From: Thioalkalivibrio sp. ALJ3
GTDB lineage: Bacteria; Pseudomonadota; Gammaproteobacteria; Ectothiorhodospirales; Ectothiorhodospiraceae
NCBI RefSeq assembly: GCF_000377205.1
Contig: NZ_KB897908.1
Coordinates: 124,001 to 188,000, forward strand
Direction of reading: 5' to 3'
DNA length: 64,000 bases
The notes under the pieces are model-generated. The model was not told where the DNA came from. It worked only from the letters and a program-made list of their open reading frames with translations, and did not search any database. Within the stretch, counting starts at the first letter, position 1. Each line of letters begins with the position of its first letter. This document shows, one piece after another, positions 18,506-26,090 of this stretch. A program made the position numbers and the translations under genes.

Positions 18506-19660
18506 ATGAGCGGTGGTCAGCTGGCAGATAAACAGCGGGGTGTGGTGAAGGTGGTATGGGTGGTGAGTACCCTGCGGCGAAGGGGACCCACGAATCAGCT
18601 TCATTCGTTGTTGGCTCATCTGGATCGTACGCGTTTTGTTCCATCGGTCGTGACGTTGTCGCCCGAGCCATCCGATTCTCTTTGGAAAGATTTTGCCGCC
18701 CTGGATGTGGAGTGCCTTTCTCTCGGGCTTTCTCGCTGGGAGGGGCTGCTCGTCGCGCGGCGTCGTCTTGAGCGGCTGCTCGAAACCATGACCCCGGATT
18801 TGGTGCATACGCATGGCATTCGTGCGGATCGACTTGCTGCCAGGCTGAAGGGCCCGTGGCCGCGGGTGGCTACGATCCACAACTTCCCGGAATTGGATTA
18901 TCCGCTGACCTATGGCAGGACTGTGGGGTGGCTCATGGTGTGCGCGCATGTGGCAGCCATGCGGCGATTGGATTTGTGCATCGGGGTGTCTGGAGCCGTG
19001 GCACAGAACTTGTCCGAACGGTATGGGGTTGAGCGTGCGGTTGGTATCCCGAATGGGGTTTTCTCCGTTGCGGATACCGTGGCTGACCTTGATGAGAAGC
19101 GGGCCCTGCGCCGTCGGTTGGAATTGCCTGAGAAGGGACCCATTGGAGTGGTGGTCGGCCATCTCTCAAGGCGCAAGAACCCATTGTTCCTGATCCGCCG
19201 GTGGCAGGCGCTCCAGCCAGCTGCGGGGGAGGCGCAGCTGCTTTTCCTGGGCGATGGCGAGTTGTTGGAGGCCTGCCGGGAAGAGGCGAAGGGGGATTCC
19301 TCCATCCATCTGATGGGTCGGGTAGGCAATGTGAATGAATACATGAGGGCCTGCGATCTCTATCTGTCGCCGTCTGTCGCCGAAGGTTTGCCAATGGCGG
19401 CGATTGAGGCGCTGGCGGCGGGACTGCCGCTGTTGTTGTCGGATATACCACCTCACCGTGAGATCGTCTCGCTGGCACCCAGTGTGGGACGGTTGTTCAG
19501 GGTGAATGATGCGGCGGATTTTGCGCTGCAGTTACAGAACCTGTTGGCCGCGGAACACGCGTCCATGGCGGAGGCCGCGCTGGCATTGGCGCGCGGCGAG
19601 CTTGGTGCGGCCACCATGGCAAGGCGTTATCAGGCCGAATACGAGCAGTTGTTGAAATGA
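18506..19660 (+). CDS. Glycosyltransferase family 4
   Basis: A 384-residue GT-B enzyme. KVVWVVSTLRRRGPTNQL is the acceptor-side opening, IGVVVGHLSRRKNPLFLI the donor-side strand and SVAEGLPMAAIEALAAG the EX7E motif. ATG 18506 directly abuts the previous TGA, and its own stop overlaps the next ATG by four bases, as expected for a tightly packed operon. Confidence 0.89.
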   Translation: MSGGQLADKQRGVVKVVWVVSTLRRRGPTNQLHSLLAHLDRTRFVPSVVTLSPEPSDSLWKDFAALDVECLSLGLSRWEGLLVARRRLERLLETMTPDLVHTHGIRADRLAARLKGPWPRVATIHNFPELDYPLTYGRTVGWLMVCAHVAAMRRLDLCIGVSGAVAQNLSERYGVERAVGIPNGVFSVADTVADLDEKRALRRRLELPEKGPIGVVVGHLSRRKNPLFLIRRWQALQPAAGEAQLLFLGDGELLEACREEAKGDSSIHLMGRVGNVNEYMRACDLYLSPSVAEGLPMAAIEALAAGLPLLLSDIPPHREIVSLAPSVGRLFRVNDAADFALQLQNLLAAEHASMAEAALALARGELGAATMARRYQAEYEQLLK

Positions 19661-20277
19661 TGCGCGAGCCTCTTCGTTGGTTACGGAACGTCGGCCGGGC
19701 CCAGTGGCAGGATGCGGGAATGCGTCTGCGTTACGGCAAAGGTGCTCCGCGCTTTGCTGAACGTATCTGGGTGGATCCACGGGCGCTGGATCGGCGTATT
19801 AATTTGTCGGGAGCTGGGTCAGGTGTTGTTCTAGGGGGGGGCTGGGATCAGGCCGCCAAACCCCTGCGTGAGGACGATCGGGTGACGATTGCCTGCCGGA
19901 AACATTGGCTGGAAGGATACACGTGGGATGAGGCGGGGGTGTTCGATCACTTTGCCAAGGCGCTGGAAAAGCGTGGACAAAGGGATGGGTGCCGAACCAT
20001 GGCGGACGTGCGCGCACGCTATGAGCGGCTGGACCGTTTGTTCGAGCAGGTGAAGGCCGAAGGTTTATTGCGGCCACAGGGTGAGATCGCGCCTTGGAGC
20101 TTCCGAGAGTACGACGGCATCCTGGTGCATGTGGATCGCCATGGGCGCCCCATTTTTGGGCGACGAGGGTGCCATCGGCTTGCTGTGGCACGACTGCTGG
20201 AGATCGAACGCATACCAGCCCAGGTGGGAGTGGTGCATGAAAAGGCACTTCCCGATTGGAGGGCGGCTTTCCAATGA
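19657..20277 (+). CDS. Unknown protein with ParB-like C-terminal segment
   Basis: A 206-residue protein I do not recognise as a named family. The C-terminal part ILVHVDRHGRPIFGRRGCHR followed by LAVARLLEIERIPAQV reads like the ParB/sulfiredoxin-type core, in which a conserved Gly-(x)-His-Arg loop binds phosphate. The N-terminal half is basic and aromatic with no membrane helix. It overlaps the genes on both sides by four bases, so it belongs to the polysaccharide operon. A role as a small kinase or regulator of surface glycan synthesis is conceivable but not shown. Confidence 0.55.
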   Translation: MMREPLRWLRNVGRAQWQDAGMRLRYGKGAPRFAERIWVDPRALDRRINLSGAGSGVVLGGGWDQAAKPLREDDRVTIACRKHWLEGYTWDEAGVFDHFAKALEKRGQRDGCRTMADVRARYERLDRLFEQVKAEGLLRPQGEIAPWSFREYDGILVHVDRHGRPIFGRRGCHRLAVARLLEIERIPAQVGVVHEKALPDWRAAFQ

Positions 20278-21245
20278 CGACTTTGGTGACGGGTGGTGCA
20301 GGGTATATTGGCAGCCACATGGTTCGCTATCTGCAGGAGCAGGGGCGGGCAGTGGTGGTTTTGGACGACTTGTCTACTGGGCATCGGTGGGCGGTCCCCG
20401 ATGGACTCCTGGAGGTGGCTGATCTGACGGACCGCGCGGCGGTGGAAGCCGTTTTCGCTCGTTATGACATTGAGGCGGTGATCCACTTTGCAGCGAGTAG
20501 TCTGGTAGGGGAGTCGCGGCGGCTGCCGTTGGCCTATTACGAGAACAATGTGGGCGGCACCCTCAACTTGGTGCATGCCTGTCTGAAACGTGGCGTGGAG
20601 CGATTTGTGTTTTCGTCCACCGCTGCGGTCTACGGTGAGCCGGGTGTGGACTTGATTGCCGAAGACCAGGCGTTGCATCCCATCAACCCCTATGGAGCGA
20701 CCAAGGCGGCCTGCGAACGGTTGCTGATGGATGTCGGTATTCCGCACGTGTCGCTGCGGTACTTCAACGCTGCCGGCGCAGCGCCGGATGCCCAACTGGG
20801 GGAATGTCATGAGCCGGAGACGCACCTGATTCCGCGCGTGTTGCAGGCTGCATCGGGGCGGGGTGATGAAATTACAGTGTTTGGAGAGGATTATCCGACT
20901 CCAGATGGAACCTGCGTACGGGACTACATCCACGTCCAGGATCTGGTCCAGGCTCATGCATTGGCTCTTGATTACCTCGAAAGCGGGGGCGGCTCGCGGG
21001 CGTTTAATTGTGGCTATGGGCGTGGATATTCGGTGCGTGACGTGATCGACGCTTGCAGCCAAGTAACTGGCCGGACGATTCCGGTGAGCTACGGACCACG
21101 CCGGGAAGGGGATCCGCCACGGCTGGTGGCCGATGGATCAGCGTTGCGGCAGATGATGGGCTGGGAACCAGCGTATGACGATCTGGAGACCATCGTTGCA
21201 GACGCTTGGCGGTGGGAACAGGCGCTGGCGAGCAAGCAACCTTGA
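20274..21245 (+). CDS. galE: UDP-glucose 4-epimerase
   Basis: A 323-residue cytosolic enzyme that interconverts UDP-glucose and UDP-galactose, supplying UDP-Gal to the transferases around it. Dinucleotide motif GGAGYIG at residues 7-13, Ser-Ser-Thr near SSTAAVYGEP, and catalytic Tyr140/Lys144 in NPYGATK. YFNAAGA and GDEITVFGEDYPTPDGTCVR are the GalE substrate-binding regions. The start at ATG 20274 overlaps the previous stop (ATGA). Length is slightly short for GalE (about 338) but complete. Confidence 0.92.
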   Translation: MTTLVTGGAGYIGSHMVRYLQEQGRAVVVLDDLSTGHRWAVPDGLLEVADLTDRAAVEAVFARYDIEAVIHFAASSLVGESRRLPLAYYENNVGGTLNLVHACLKRGVERFVFSSTAAVYGEPGVDLIAEDQALHPINPYGATKAACERLLMDVGIPHVSLRYFNAAGAAPDAQLGECHEPETHLIPRVLQAASGRGDEITVFGEDYPTPDGTCVRDYIHVQDLVQAHALALDYLESGGGSRAFNCGYGRGYSVRDVIDACSQVTGRTIPVSYGPRREGDPPRLVADGSALRQMMGWEPAYDDLETIVADAWRWEQALASKQP

Positions 21246-21359
21246 ACTCATATTGCCTGGATCGGCTCATGGGTGGATTACACTGTTTTTGCCCCACTGC
21301 ATTCCATCGGGAGGCGCGTTCTGGTTATTCGGTATACAGCATTGACTGAGGGTAACCAG

Positions 21360-22181
21360 TTGGGCATCTCTGTGCTGATGGCAGTCCATGCCAGCGACGC
21401 TACGGATCTTTTGGACGCAGCGATTGCCAGTATCACCGTCGAGCAGACTCGGAAGCCGGACCAGTTGGTGTTGGTCAAGGATGGCCCGTTGCCTGTGAAA
21501 CACAGCCAGGTGGTGGACCGGTGGCAGTCTCGGCTTGGGCAAGGACTGGAGGTGGTCTCGCTCCATGAAAGTTCTGGCCTCGGAGGGGCGCTGAACACTG
21601 GACTTCAACGGTGCCAGTATCCCCTAGTGGCGAGAATGGACGCAGACGACCTGGCGTTTCCGGTACGCCTGGAGCGTCAGGGCGCCTTCATGGAGAAGAA
21701 CCTGGATATCGCTTTGGTGGGTAGTTCGGCTCAGGAGCTGGATCTGGAGGGGAATCCGGGCCCGCTCAGGCGAGTGGCCGAGGAACATGACGCGCTGGTA
21801 GGGCGGCTTTGGGCGTGTCCGTTTATTCACCCCTCGGTGATGTTTCGGCGGGATCTGATACGGGGTGTTGGTGGTTATGATGCGTCGCTTCGACGGCGGC
21901 AGGATTATGAGTTGTGGTTTCGTGTGGCGCAGGCAGGAGGGCGCTTCGCGAACATCGGAGAGCCGTTGATCTGGTACCGGTTTAATCGTGATACGCACAA
22001 GAAGCAAAGCACCTTGGCGGCGTGGAGGCAGGGTGTAATCGGCTTTCGCGGCTCACGAAAGGTGGGCCTGCCTGTCTGGAAGCAGGTGGCCTGTTTTGCT
22101 CCTTTTTTCAGGTCGTTGCTACCGCTGTGGGCGCAGCATGGAGTCTATCGCCTGTCGAGCCCGTTCGACCCCCGCCGATAA
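21360..22181 (+). CDS. Glycosyltransferase family 2
   Basis: A GT2 enzyme of about 273 residues. ISVLMAVHASDATDLLDAAI opens the fold, LVLVKDGP is the first nucleotide contact and ARMDADD (DADD at 94-97) the metal site; RQDYELWFRVA is the WcaA-like C-terminal motif. TTG 21360 is preferred since the domain starts there with GAGGG upstream; the frame is open from GTG 21273. It ends the polysaccharide locus and is followed at once by a REPIN. Confidence 0.85.
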   Translation: MGISVLMAVHASDATDLLDAAIASITVEQTRKPDQLVLVKDGPLPVKHSQVVDRWQSRLGQGLEVVSLHESSGLGGALNTGLQRCQYPLVARMDADDLAFPVRLERQGAFMEKNLDIALVGSSAQELDLEGNPGPLRRVAEEHDALVGRLWACPFIHPSVMFRRDLIRGVGGYDASLRRRQDYELWFRVAQAGGRFANIGEPLIWYRFNRDTHKKQSTLAAWRQGVIGFRGSRKVGLPVWKQVACFAPFFRSLLPLWAQHGVYRLSSPFDPRR

Positions 22182-22192
22182 CGGCATGGCGC

Positions 22193-22263
22193 ATAGGAGG
22201 CCAGCCTTTGGCCGATATCCCACGCCAGACCAACCCCCATCGGCCAGAGGGCTGGCCTCCTAC
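22193..22263. repeat. REPIN, type A/A
   Basis: Inverted pair of type A REPs, ATAGGAGGCCAG ... CTCCTAC with GGCCAG/CTGGCC-type hairpin arms (left arm slightly decayed to CCTTTGGCC). Its right end contains the stop codon of the PIN toxin gene at 22260-22694. Confidence 0.85.
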
Positions 22264-22694
22264 AGGGGGGTGAGATCGGAGAATGTAGGGACGCCGAAAA
22301 ATTCTGCTGATGCCAGGAGTGCCTGATCGAGGGTTAGCAATGGAGCCCCGCTGGCCTCGGCGCACGCCAGATGCAGGGCGTCCAGCGTCCTCAGGCTTGT
22401 ACGGCGTGTGAGCAGCCAGTGCATGGCTCGGTCAAAGGCACTTGGGTCCAGTGCAACGAGGCGAAAACGCCCCTCGCGAACGTCTTCGTGAAAGGCCGAC
22501 TCGATCCGGTTGGCCTGGGCCTCGTCCAGTTCACCCATGCGGACCCACCGGGCCAGTGCCGAAGCAAACTCGACACGCACCAGTTCACTGATGACGGGCG
22601 GCTGGCGCTGTGCGAGCAAGAGTCGTTCGATGGTGTCACTGGCGGGTTCGCTGCGGTAAAACGGCAGGACTGCACTGGTGTCTGCGTAGAACAT
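22260..22694 (-). CDS. VapC-like PIN-domain toxin
   Basis: A 144-residue PIN-domain ribonuclease, the toxin of a type II pair. MFYADTSAVLPFY has the first catalytic Asp, ELVRVEFASAL the conserved Glu, and TLDALHLACAE the third Asp, followed by LLTLDQALLASA. The start codon overlaps the antitoxin stop (TGATG). The stop codon (22260-22262) lies inside the outer end of the adjacent REPIN, so the last residues DLTPL are partly encoded by the repeat. Normally neutralised by the antitoxin upstream. Confidence 0.85.
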   Translation of the reverse strand: MFYADTSAVLPFYRSEPASDTIERLLLAQRQPPVISELVRVEFASALARWVRMGELDEAQANRIESAFHEDVREGRFRLVALDPSAFDRAMHWLLTRRTSLRTLDALHLACAEASGAPLLTLDQALLASAEFFGVPTFSDLTPL

Positions 22695-22930
22695 CAGTAG
22701 CGTTCGGTATCCCGCAGGGTGCGAACCGTATCGACGGACGCCTCCCGCATGGCCGGCACGCTCTGCCGCAAGTCTGCACGGGAACGAAACGCCGGGGGCT
22801 CCCCCGCGGGCCGTACCACGCGTGCGACAGGCCGACCCCGACGCAGGATGCAGACCTCCTCGCCTCGCTCTACCTCTTTCAGGATGCTCGAGAGCTGTTC
22901 GCGCGCATCGCGGACGTTGACCTCTTTCAT
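22694..22930 (-). CDS. Phd/YefM-type antitoxin
   Basis: A 78-residue antitoxin. MKEVNVRDAREQLSSILKEVERGEEV with the RRGRPVARV turn is the typical Phd/YefM DNA-binding N-terminal domain; the tail wraps and inhibits the PIN toxin. I start at CAT 22928-22930 rather than the longer frame to 22969 because the family begins M-K-x-V. It directly precedes and overlaps the toxin gene. An antitoxin-toxin complex usually represses its own promoter. Confidence 0.85.
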   Translation of the reverse strand: MKEVNVRDAREQLSSILKEVERGEEVCILRRGRPVARVVRPAGEPPAFRSRADLRQSVPAMREASVDTVRTLRDTERY

Positions 22931-23087
22931 GTCGCTCCAGATTTCAATGTGTACACATAAACTGTACACAAAATCCGGTTCAGGGCAAGCGACGAGAAGC
23001 CGGCTTGCCGCGAAATGCCTGCGTGCGTCGGGTTGTGGTTAGGGGCCTTCGCGGGTGGGTCCGGCCCCACAGAGGGAAGCATTCGGT

Positions 23088-23156
23088 GTAGGAGGCCAGC
23101 CCTCTGGCCGATTGGATGTTGGACAGGCCCAATCGGCCAGAGGGCTGGCCTCCTAC
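23088..23156. repeat. REPIN, type A/A
   Basis: A clean copy: GTAGGAGGCCAG, CCCT loop, CTGGCCGATT, 20-base middle, then the inverted copy ending GGCCTCCTAC. It lies between the first and second toxin-antitoxin modules. Confidence 0.9.
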
Positions 23157-23238
23157 AGGGGGGTGGCAGCGGGGGCCTTGGAATGTGGTTGGGTGGGGGA
23201 TATGCTTGAGGCATATGCAAAGGATGTGGGGTTTGGCG

Positions 23239-23475
23239 ATGAAGCGGCGCACGGCGAGTTTGTTCCGAAATGGACGTAGCCAGGCAGTTCGGCTGCCCAA
23301 GGGTTTTGCGTTCGATGCGGATGAGGTGGTGATTGAAAAGCGTGGGGATGCATTGATTCTGCGCGCCAAGCCGAGGTCCTGGGATGATTATTTCCAGGGG
23401 GCTGGAGAGACCCTGCCGGATGACTTTCCCGATTCGATCGAGGATCGCGTGGCGCAGGATCGCGAGGCGTTGTGA
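23239..23475 (+). CDS. VapB-type antitoxin (AbrB/SpoVT fold)
   Basis: A 78-residue antitoxin. KRRTASLFRNGRSQAVRLPK is the swapped-hairpin DNA-binding domain of VapB proteins; the acidic tail GETLPDDFPDSIED binds the toxin. ATG 23239 is chosen since it gives the family N-terminus; in-frame ATG 23224 and longer starts are possible. Three bases separate it from vapC. Probably autoregulates the pair. Confidence 0.87.
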   Translation: MKRRTASLFRNGRSQAVRLPKGFAFDADEVVIEKRGDALILRAKPRSWDDYFQGAGETLPDDFPDSIEDRVAQDREAL

Positions 23476-23478
23476 TCT

Positions 23479-23886
23479 ATGCGTTACATGCTGGATACGA
23501 ACATCTGTATCTACATCATGAAACGCCGACCGCCGGAGGTGCACGCCCGGCTGCGTGGTGTCCCAGTTGGGGAGGTGGGCCTTTCTGCTGTCGTTCTGGC
23601 GGAATTGCGGTATGGGGTTCGCCGGTCAAGTCAGAGGGAACGTAGCGAGGCTGCACTGGAGCGCTTTCTGGCTTTTGCGAGGGTGTGCGACTGGCCGGAA
23701 GAAGCGGCCGAACATTACGGCGACATCCGCGCCGAGCTGGAACGCGTGGGTACTCCGATTGGTGCAAACGACCTGTTGATCGCAGCGCATGCTCGGGCCA
23801 TTGGGGCCGTGCTGGTAACGAATAACGGACGTGAATTCGAGCGTGTATCCGGGCTGCAGGTGGAGAATTGGGTGGCGGCGCATTGA
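23479..23886 (+). CDS. VapC toxin (PIN domain)
   Basis: A 135-residue PIN nuclease. MRYMLDTNICIYIMKRRP holds the first Asp, SAVVLAELRYGV the Glu, IGANDLLIAAHA the third acid, and LVTNNGREFERVSGL the fourth; this is the MvpT/VapC branch that cleaves initiator tRNA or other tRNA in studied members. It follows its antitoxin at once. Target not predictable. Confidence 0.88.
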   Translation: MRYMLDTNICIYIMKRRPPEVHARLRGVPVGEVGLSAVVLAELRYGVRRSSQRERSEAALERFLAFARVCDWPEEAAEHYGDIRAELERVGTPIGANDLLIAAHARAIGAVLVTNNGREFERVSGLQVENWVAAH

Positions 23887-23956
23887 CCGCGTGTCGGTAT
23901 CGCGGCGGCGGGGGGCTTCGCGGGCGGGCCCGCTCCCACAGGGGGTGGCAGTCGGT

Positions 23957-24025
23957 GTAGGAGGCCAGCCCCCTGGCCGATGGGGCCTGTCCAACATCCA
24001 ATCGGCCAGGGGGCTGGCCTCCTAC
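23957..24025. repeat. REPIN, type A/A
   Basis: Inverted REP pair GTAGGAGGCCAG ... CTGGCCTCCTAC with CCCC/GGGG loops, between the second and third toxin-antitoxin modules. The middle is nearly the reverse complement of the middle in the 23088 copy (both contain a GGCCTGTCC/GGACAGGCC word), showing that the two are related in inverted orientation. Confidence 0.9.
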
Positions 24026-24052
24026 AGGGATGGGGTTGGGTTGGTGTGGGTG

Positions 24053-24077
24053 ATCGGCCAGGGGGCTGGCCTCCTAC
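24053..24077 (-). repeat. Single REP, type A, inverted
   Basis: A lone inverted type A unit (ATCGGCCAG, loop, CTGGCCTCCTAC), only 15 bases upstream of the palindromic operator of the RelBE-like module. Confidence 0.85.
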
Positions 24078-24091
24078 ATAGAGAGGGGTTT

Positions 24092-24107
24092 GCTATACTT
24101 GTATAGC
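24092..24107 (+). promoter_or_regulatory. Palindromic operator/promoter of the RelBE-like module
   Basis: GCTATACTTGTATAGC has perfect 7-base arms around TT. A TATACT -10-like hexamer lies inside it, so binding of the RHH antitoxin would cover the promoter. It lies 20 bases before the antitoxin ATG, with GGAGG between. Arms are seen directly; autoregulation is inferred from how RelB-type antitoxins work. Confidence 0.7.
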
Positions 24108-24127
24108 AGCTGTCTGGAGGAAGAAAC

Positions 24128-24352
24128 ATGTTGGCTTTGCGTCTGCCTGAAGATGTCGAGAAGCGTTTGGCCGCTTTGGCGAAAGCGACAGGGCGCAGCA
24201 AAAGCTTCTATGCGCGCGAAGCGATCGTGCAGCACCTTGAGGATCTCGAAGACATCTATTTGGCTGAGCAGCGCCTGATTGACCACCGCAAGGGAAGCGG
24301 AGAAACGGTCTCCATGGATGAGATGAGGCGCCGACTTGAGCTGGACGATTGA
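24128..24352 (+). CDS. RelB-like ribbon-helix-helix antitoxin
   Basis: A 74-residue protein. MLALRLPEDVEKRLAALAKA is the ribbon and first helix, TGRSKSFYAREAIVQHL the second helix of the RHH DNA-binding domain; the C-terminal 30 residues bind toxin. GGAGG is placed eight bases before the ATG. It overlaps the toxin gene by 17 bases and is preceded by a perfect palindrome that is its likely operator. Confidence 0.87.
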   Translation: MLALRLPEDVEKRLAALAKATGRSKSFYAREAIVQHLEDLEDIYLAEQRLIDHRKGSGETVSMDEMRRRLELDD

Positions 24353-24605
24353 GTTCGACAAGCGCGTAGAGAAGGACCTGCGAGCGCTCGATAAGCAAGC
24401 AGTAAACCGCATTCTGAAGTATCTGGCCGAGCGGGTCGCGCCCGCGGATGATCCTCGCCGGTTCGGTAAACCGCTTTCTGGGGAGTTGGGCGAGTATTGG
24501 CGGTATCGAGTGGGGCCCTACCGCGTGCTGGCCACCATCGAGGACGAAGCGCTGCGGATACTCGTCGTTCGGGTGGCGCATCGGAACCATGTTTACCGAC
24601 AGTAG
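24336..24605 (+). CDS. RelE/ParE-superfamily toxin
   Basis: An 89-residue protein starting at TTG 24336. WTIEFDKRVEKDLRALDK, PLSGELGEYWRYRVGPYRVL and the C-terminal RVAHRNHVYRQ match the RelE family of ribosome-dependent mRNA interferases. The start inside the antitoxin gene is typical. The conserved basic and Arg residues of the C-terminus are present, so it looks functional. Confidence 0.87.
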   Translation: MSWTIEFDKRVEKDLRALDKQAVNRILKYLAERVAPADDPRRFGKPLSGELGEYWRYRVGPYRVLATIEDEALRILVVRVAHRNHVYRQ

Positions 24606-24701
24606 CGCATTCGCCTTTGGTGCGAATTTGGGTTTCTGTCGTTTCCTTCCGTATGAAAGGCGTATCGCGCACGGGCCGCACCTCTACAACGGGTATTCGG
24701 A

Positions 24702-24773
24702 GTAGGAGGCCAGCCCCCTGGCCGATCACCCACGCCAGACCAACCCCAATCGGCCAGGGGGCTGGCCTCCTAC
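24702..24773. repeat. REPIN, type A/A
   Basis: GTAGGAGGCCAG ... GGCCTCCTAC with a middle (CACCCACGCCAGACCAACCC) that nearly matches the copy at 22193. Lies just after the RelE-like gene. Confidence 0.9.
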
Positions 24774-24859
24774 GGGTACGGGTACGGGATGGTGGGGTGG
24801 GTGGTTTTGTGATGGGGTTTGGATTAGCGTGCGGGGTGTCGTGAGTTGGAGAGGTTGTG

Positions 24860-25291
24860 ATGGACGAGTGGGCCGAGCGTTTGGCGGGGTTGGGGACTTC
24901 GGAGATTGGGCGTGTCATCGAAGGGATGCTGCGCGGGATGGGGTATGTGCTGGTGGATGCGCCGCCGGATGATCGCAATGTGTGGCAGGAGTATGTGGTG
25001 GCTCCGGCGCGCGGTGGCGACGACGCACCGCGCTTGATTGTGGGCGTGGCGCGTGATCGTGACAGCGAGGTGGAGCCGCCGGAGCTGGAGGCCTTTGCCG
25101 CGGGGCGCGAGGGAGTTGATCGCGGGATGTATGTGAGCCTGGCCGGGTTTGCGCCGGAGGCGCGTGAGCAGGCGGCGGAGCTGGCGATGCCGGTGATTTT
25201 GCTGGAGCCGGCGGATGTGGCGGAGCGGCTGCGCAGCCACTGGGGTGCGCTGGATGGCGAGACGCAGGCGCTGGTCGAGGGGCGTGGCTAG
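24860..25291 (+). CDS. Degenerate Mrr-like restriction endonuclease-fold protein
   Basis: A 143-residue protein with the fold of Mrr-type nuclease domains: an N-terminal helix pair (GTSEIGRVIEGMLRGMGY), a core strand LIVGVARDR and DRGMYVSLAGFAPEAREQAAELAMPVILLEP, which matches the Mrr end. The usual Gln-x-Lys is replaced (VAR), and no clear catalytic Asp precedes it, so nuclease activity is doubtful. GTG 24857 is an alternative start. It is followed by a strong hairpin. Function unknown; it lies between two toxin-antitoxin modules. Confidence 0.55.
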   Translation: MDEWAERLAGLGTSEIGRVIEGMLRGMGYVLVDAPPDDRNVWQEYVVAPARGGDDAPRLIVGVARDRDSEVEPPELEAFAAGREGVDRGMYVSLAGFAPEAREQAAELAMPVILLEPADVAERLRSHWGALDGETQALVEGRG

Positions 25292-25320
25292 CGGTTTGAT
25301 CAAGGCGTGATGTTTCTTCA

Positions 25321-25353
25321 AGAGAGGCCCTTCCCCATCGGAAGGGCCTCTCT
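25321..25353. terminator. Bidirectional terminator-like hairpin
   Basis: A 14-base stem AGAGAGGCCCTTCC / GGAAGGGCCTCTCT with a five-base loop (CCATC) lies between convergent genes (24860-25291 plus, 25368-25742 minus). T-runs on either side are weak, so factor-independent termination is plausible, not certain. Confidence 0.65.
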
Positions 25354-25367
25354 CGTTTGGCGGGTAT

Positions 25368-25742
25368 CTAAAGCCTGTACGGAACGCGGATGCCCGGGAG
25401 TTCGGGCGAGAAGGCCTTGGTATCCCGTGTGACGAGAAGGGCCCCCTGGGTATCGGCTGTTGCGAGGATGATCGCATCGGGCAGGCGTAGCCGATGTGTC
25501 TTGCGTAGTTGTACGGCTGCTTCGGCGATCGGCTGGTCGATTGGCGTGATTTCGAAGGTCTCGAGAAACTGCCGGACTTCCTGTTCTTCTTGTTTTTCTT
25601 TGCAGCCGACGAGGATTTCCATCCAGGTGATCTGACTGATGAGGCGCACCGGATAGAGGGCAAACTCCTCGGCGGCTTGAGGCTGGCCATTGAGGTAGTC
25701 CACCAGGATGTTGGTGTCAAAGACGGCCTTCACCGCGACCAC
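25368..25742 (-). CDS. VapC-like PIN-domain toxin
   Basis: A 124-residue PIN protein. VKAVFDTNILVDYLNG has the first Asp, SQITWMEILVG the Glu, HRLRLPDAIILATAD the third acid, and LLVTRDTKAFSPELPGIRV the end. It overlaps its antitoxin gene by 13 bases. This toxin follows a CopG-like RHH antitoxin rather than an AbrB-type VapB, a mixed pairing known in PIN toxins. Confidence 0.86.
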   Translation of the reverse strand: MVAVKAVFDTNILVDYLNGQPQAAEEFALYPVRLISQITWMEILVGCKEKQEEQEVRQFLETFEITPIDQPIAEAAVQLRKTHRLRLPDAIILATADTQGALLVTRDTKAFSPELPGIRVPYRL

Positions 25743-25951
25743 TCATCGCGTCGCGCCTCTTGATACTCCACCCCGTCCTGGCGTTGTCCCCAGATGCCGA
25801 ATGCCGGGGCGTCCTGCCCCGGGGGCGGGTGGTCCTTCAGGTAGGACCTGACCGCGCGGCGGATGGCTTCGGTCTGGGAGATCTTCTCCCGGCGTGCCAG
25901 TGCCTTGATGGCGCGCAGTTCCTGTTCGGGGATGTCGACGATGGTGCGCAT
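25730..25951 (-). CDS. Ribbon-helix-helix antitoxin (CopG-like)
   Basis: A 73-residue protein. MRTIVDIPEQELRAIKALAR and KISQTEAIRRAVRSYL are the ribbon and helices of an RHH domain; the tail FGIWGQRQDGVEYQEARRDEW probably binds the PIN toxin. Upstream is a near-perfect palindrome (25965-25983), its likely operator. Confidence 0.83.
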   Translation of the reverse strand: MRTIVDIPEQELRAIKALARREKISQTEAIRRAVRSYLKDHPPPGQDAPAFGIWGQRQDGVEYQEARRDEWSR

Positions 25952-25964
25952 GGCTTCGGAATCC

Positions 25965-25983
25965 GATATCAGAAAGTGATATC
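25965..25983 (-). promoter_or_regulatory. Palindromic operator upstream of RHH/PIN module
   Basis: GATATCAGAAAGTGATATC has perfect 7-base arms and a five-base spacer, 14 bases upstream of the antitoxin start. RHH antitoxins commonly bind such sites; the role here is inferred from position. Confidence 0.65.
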
Positions 25984-26090
25984 AGCCATATTGGGGCGCC
26001 CGCGGATGGATTTCAATGCCGAGTGTTGGCGGCTTGGTGGTGCGTGATCATCACCCAGGGGGATGGGTTTCTGCAGATGGGCCTAGATTC

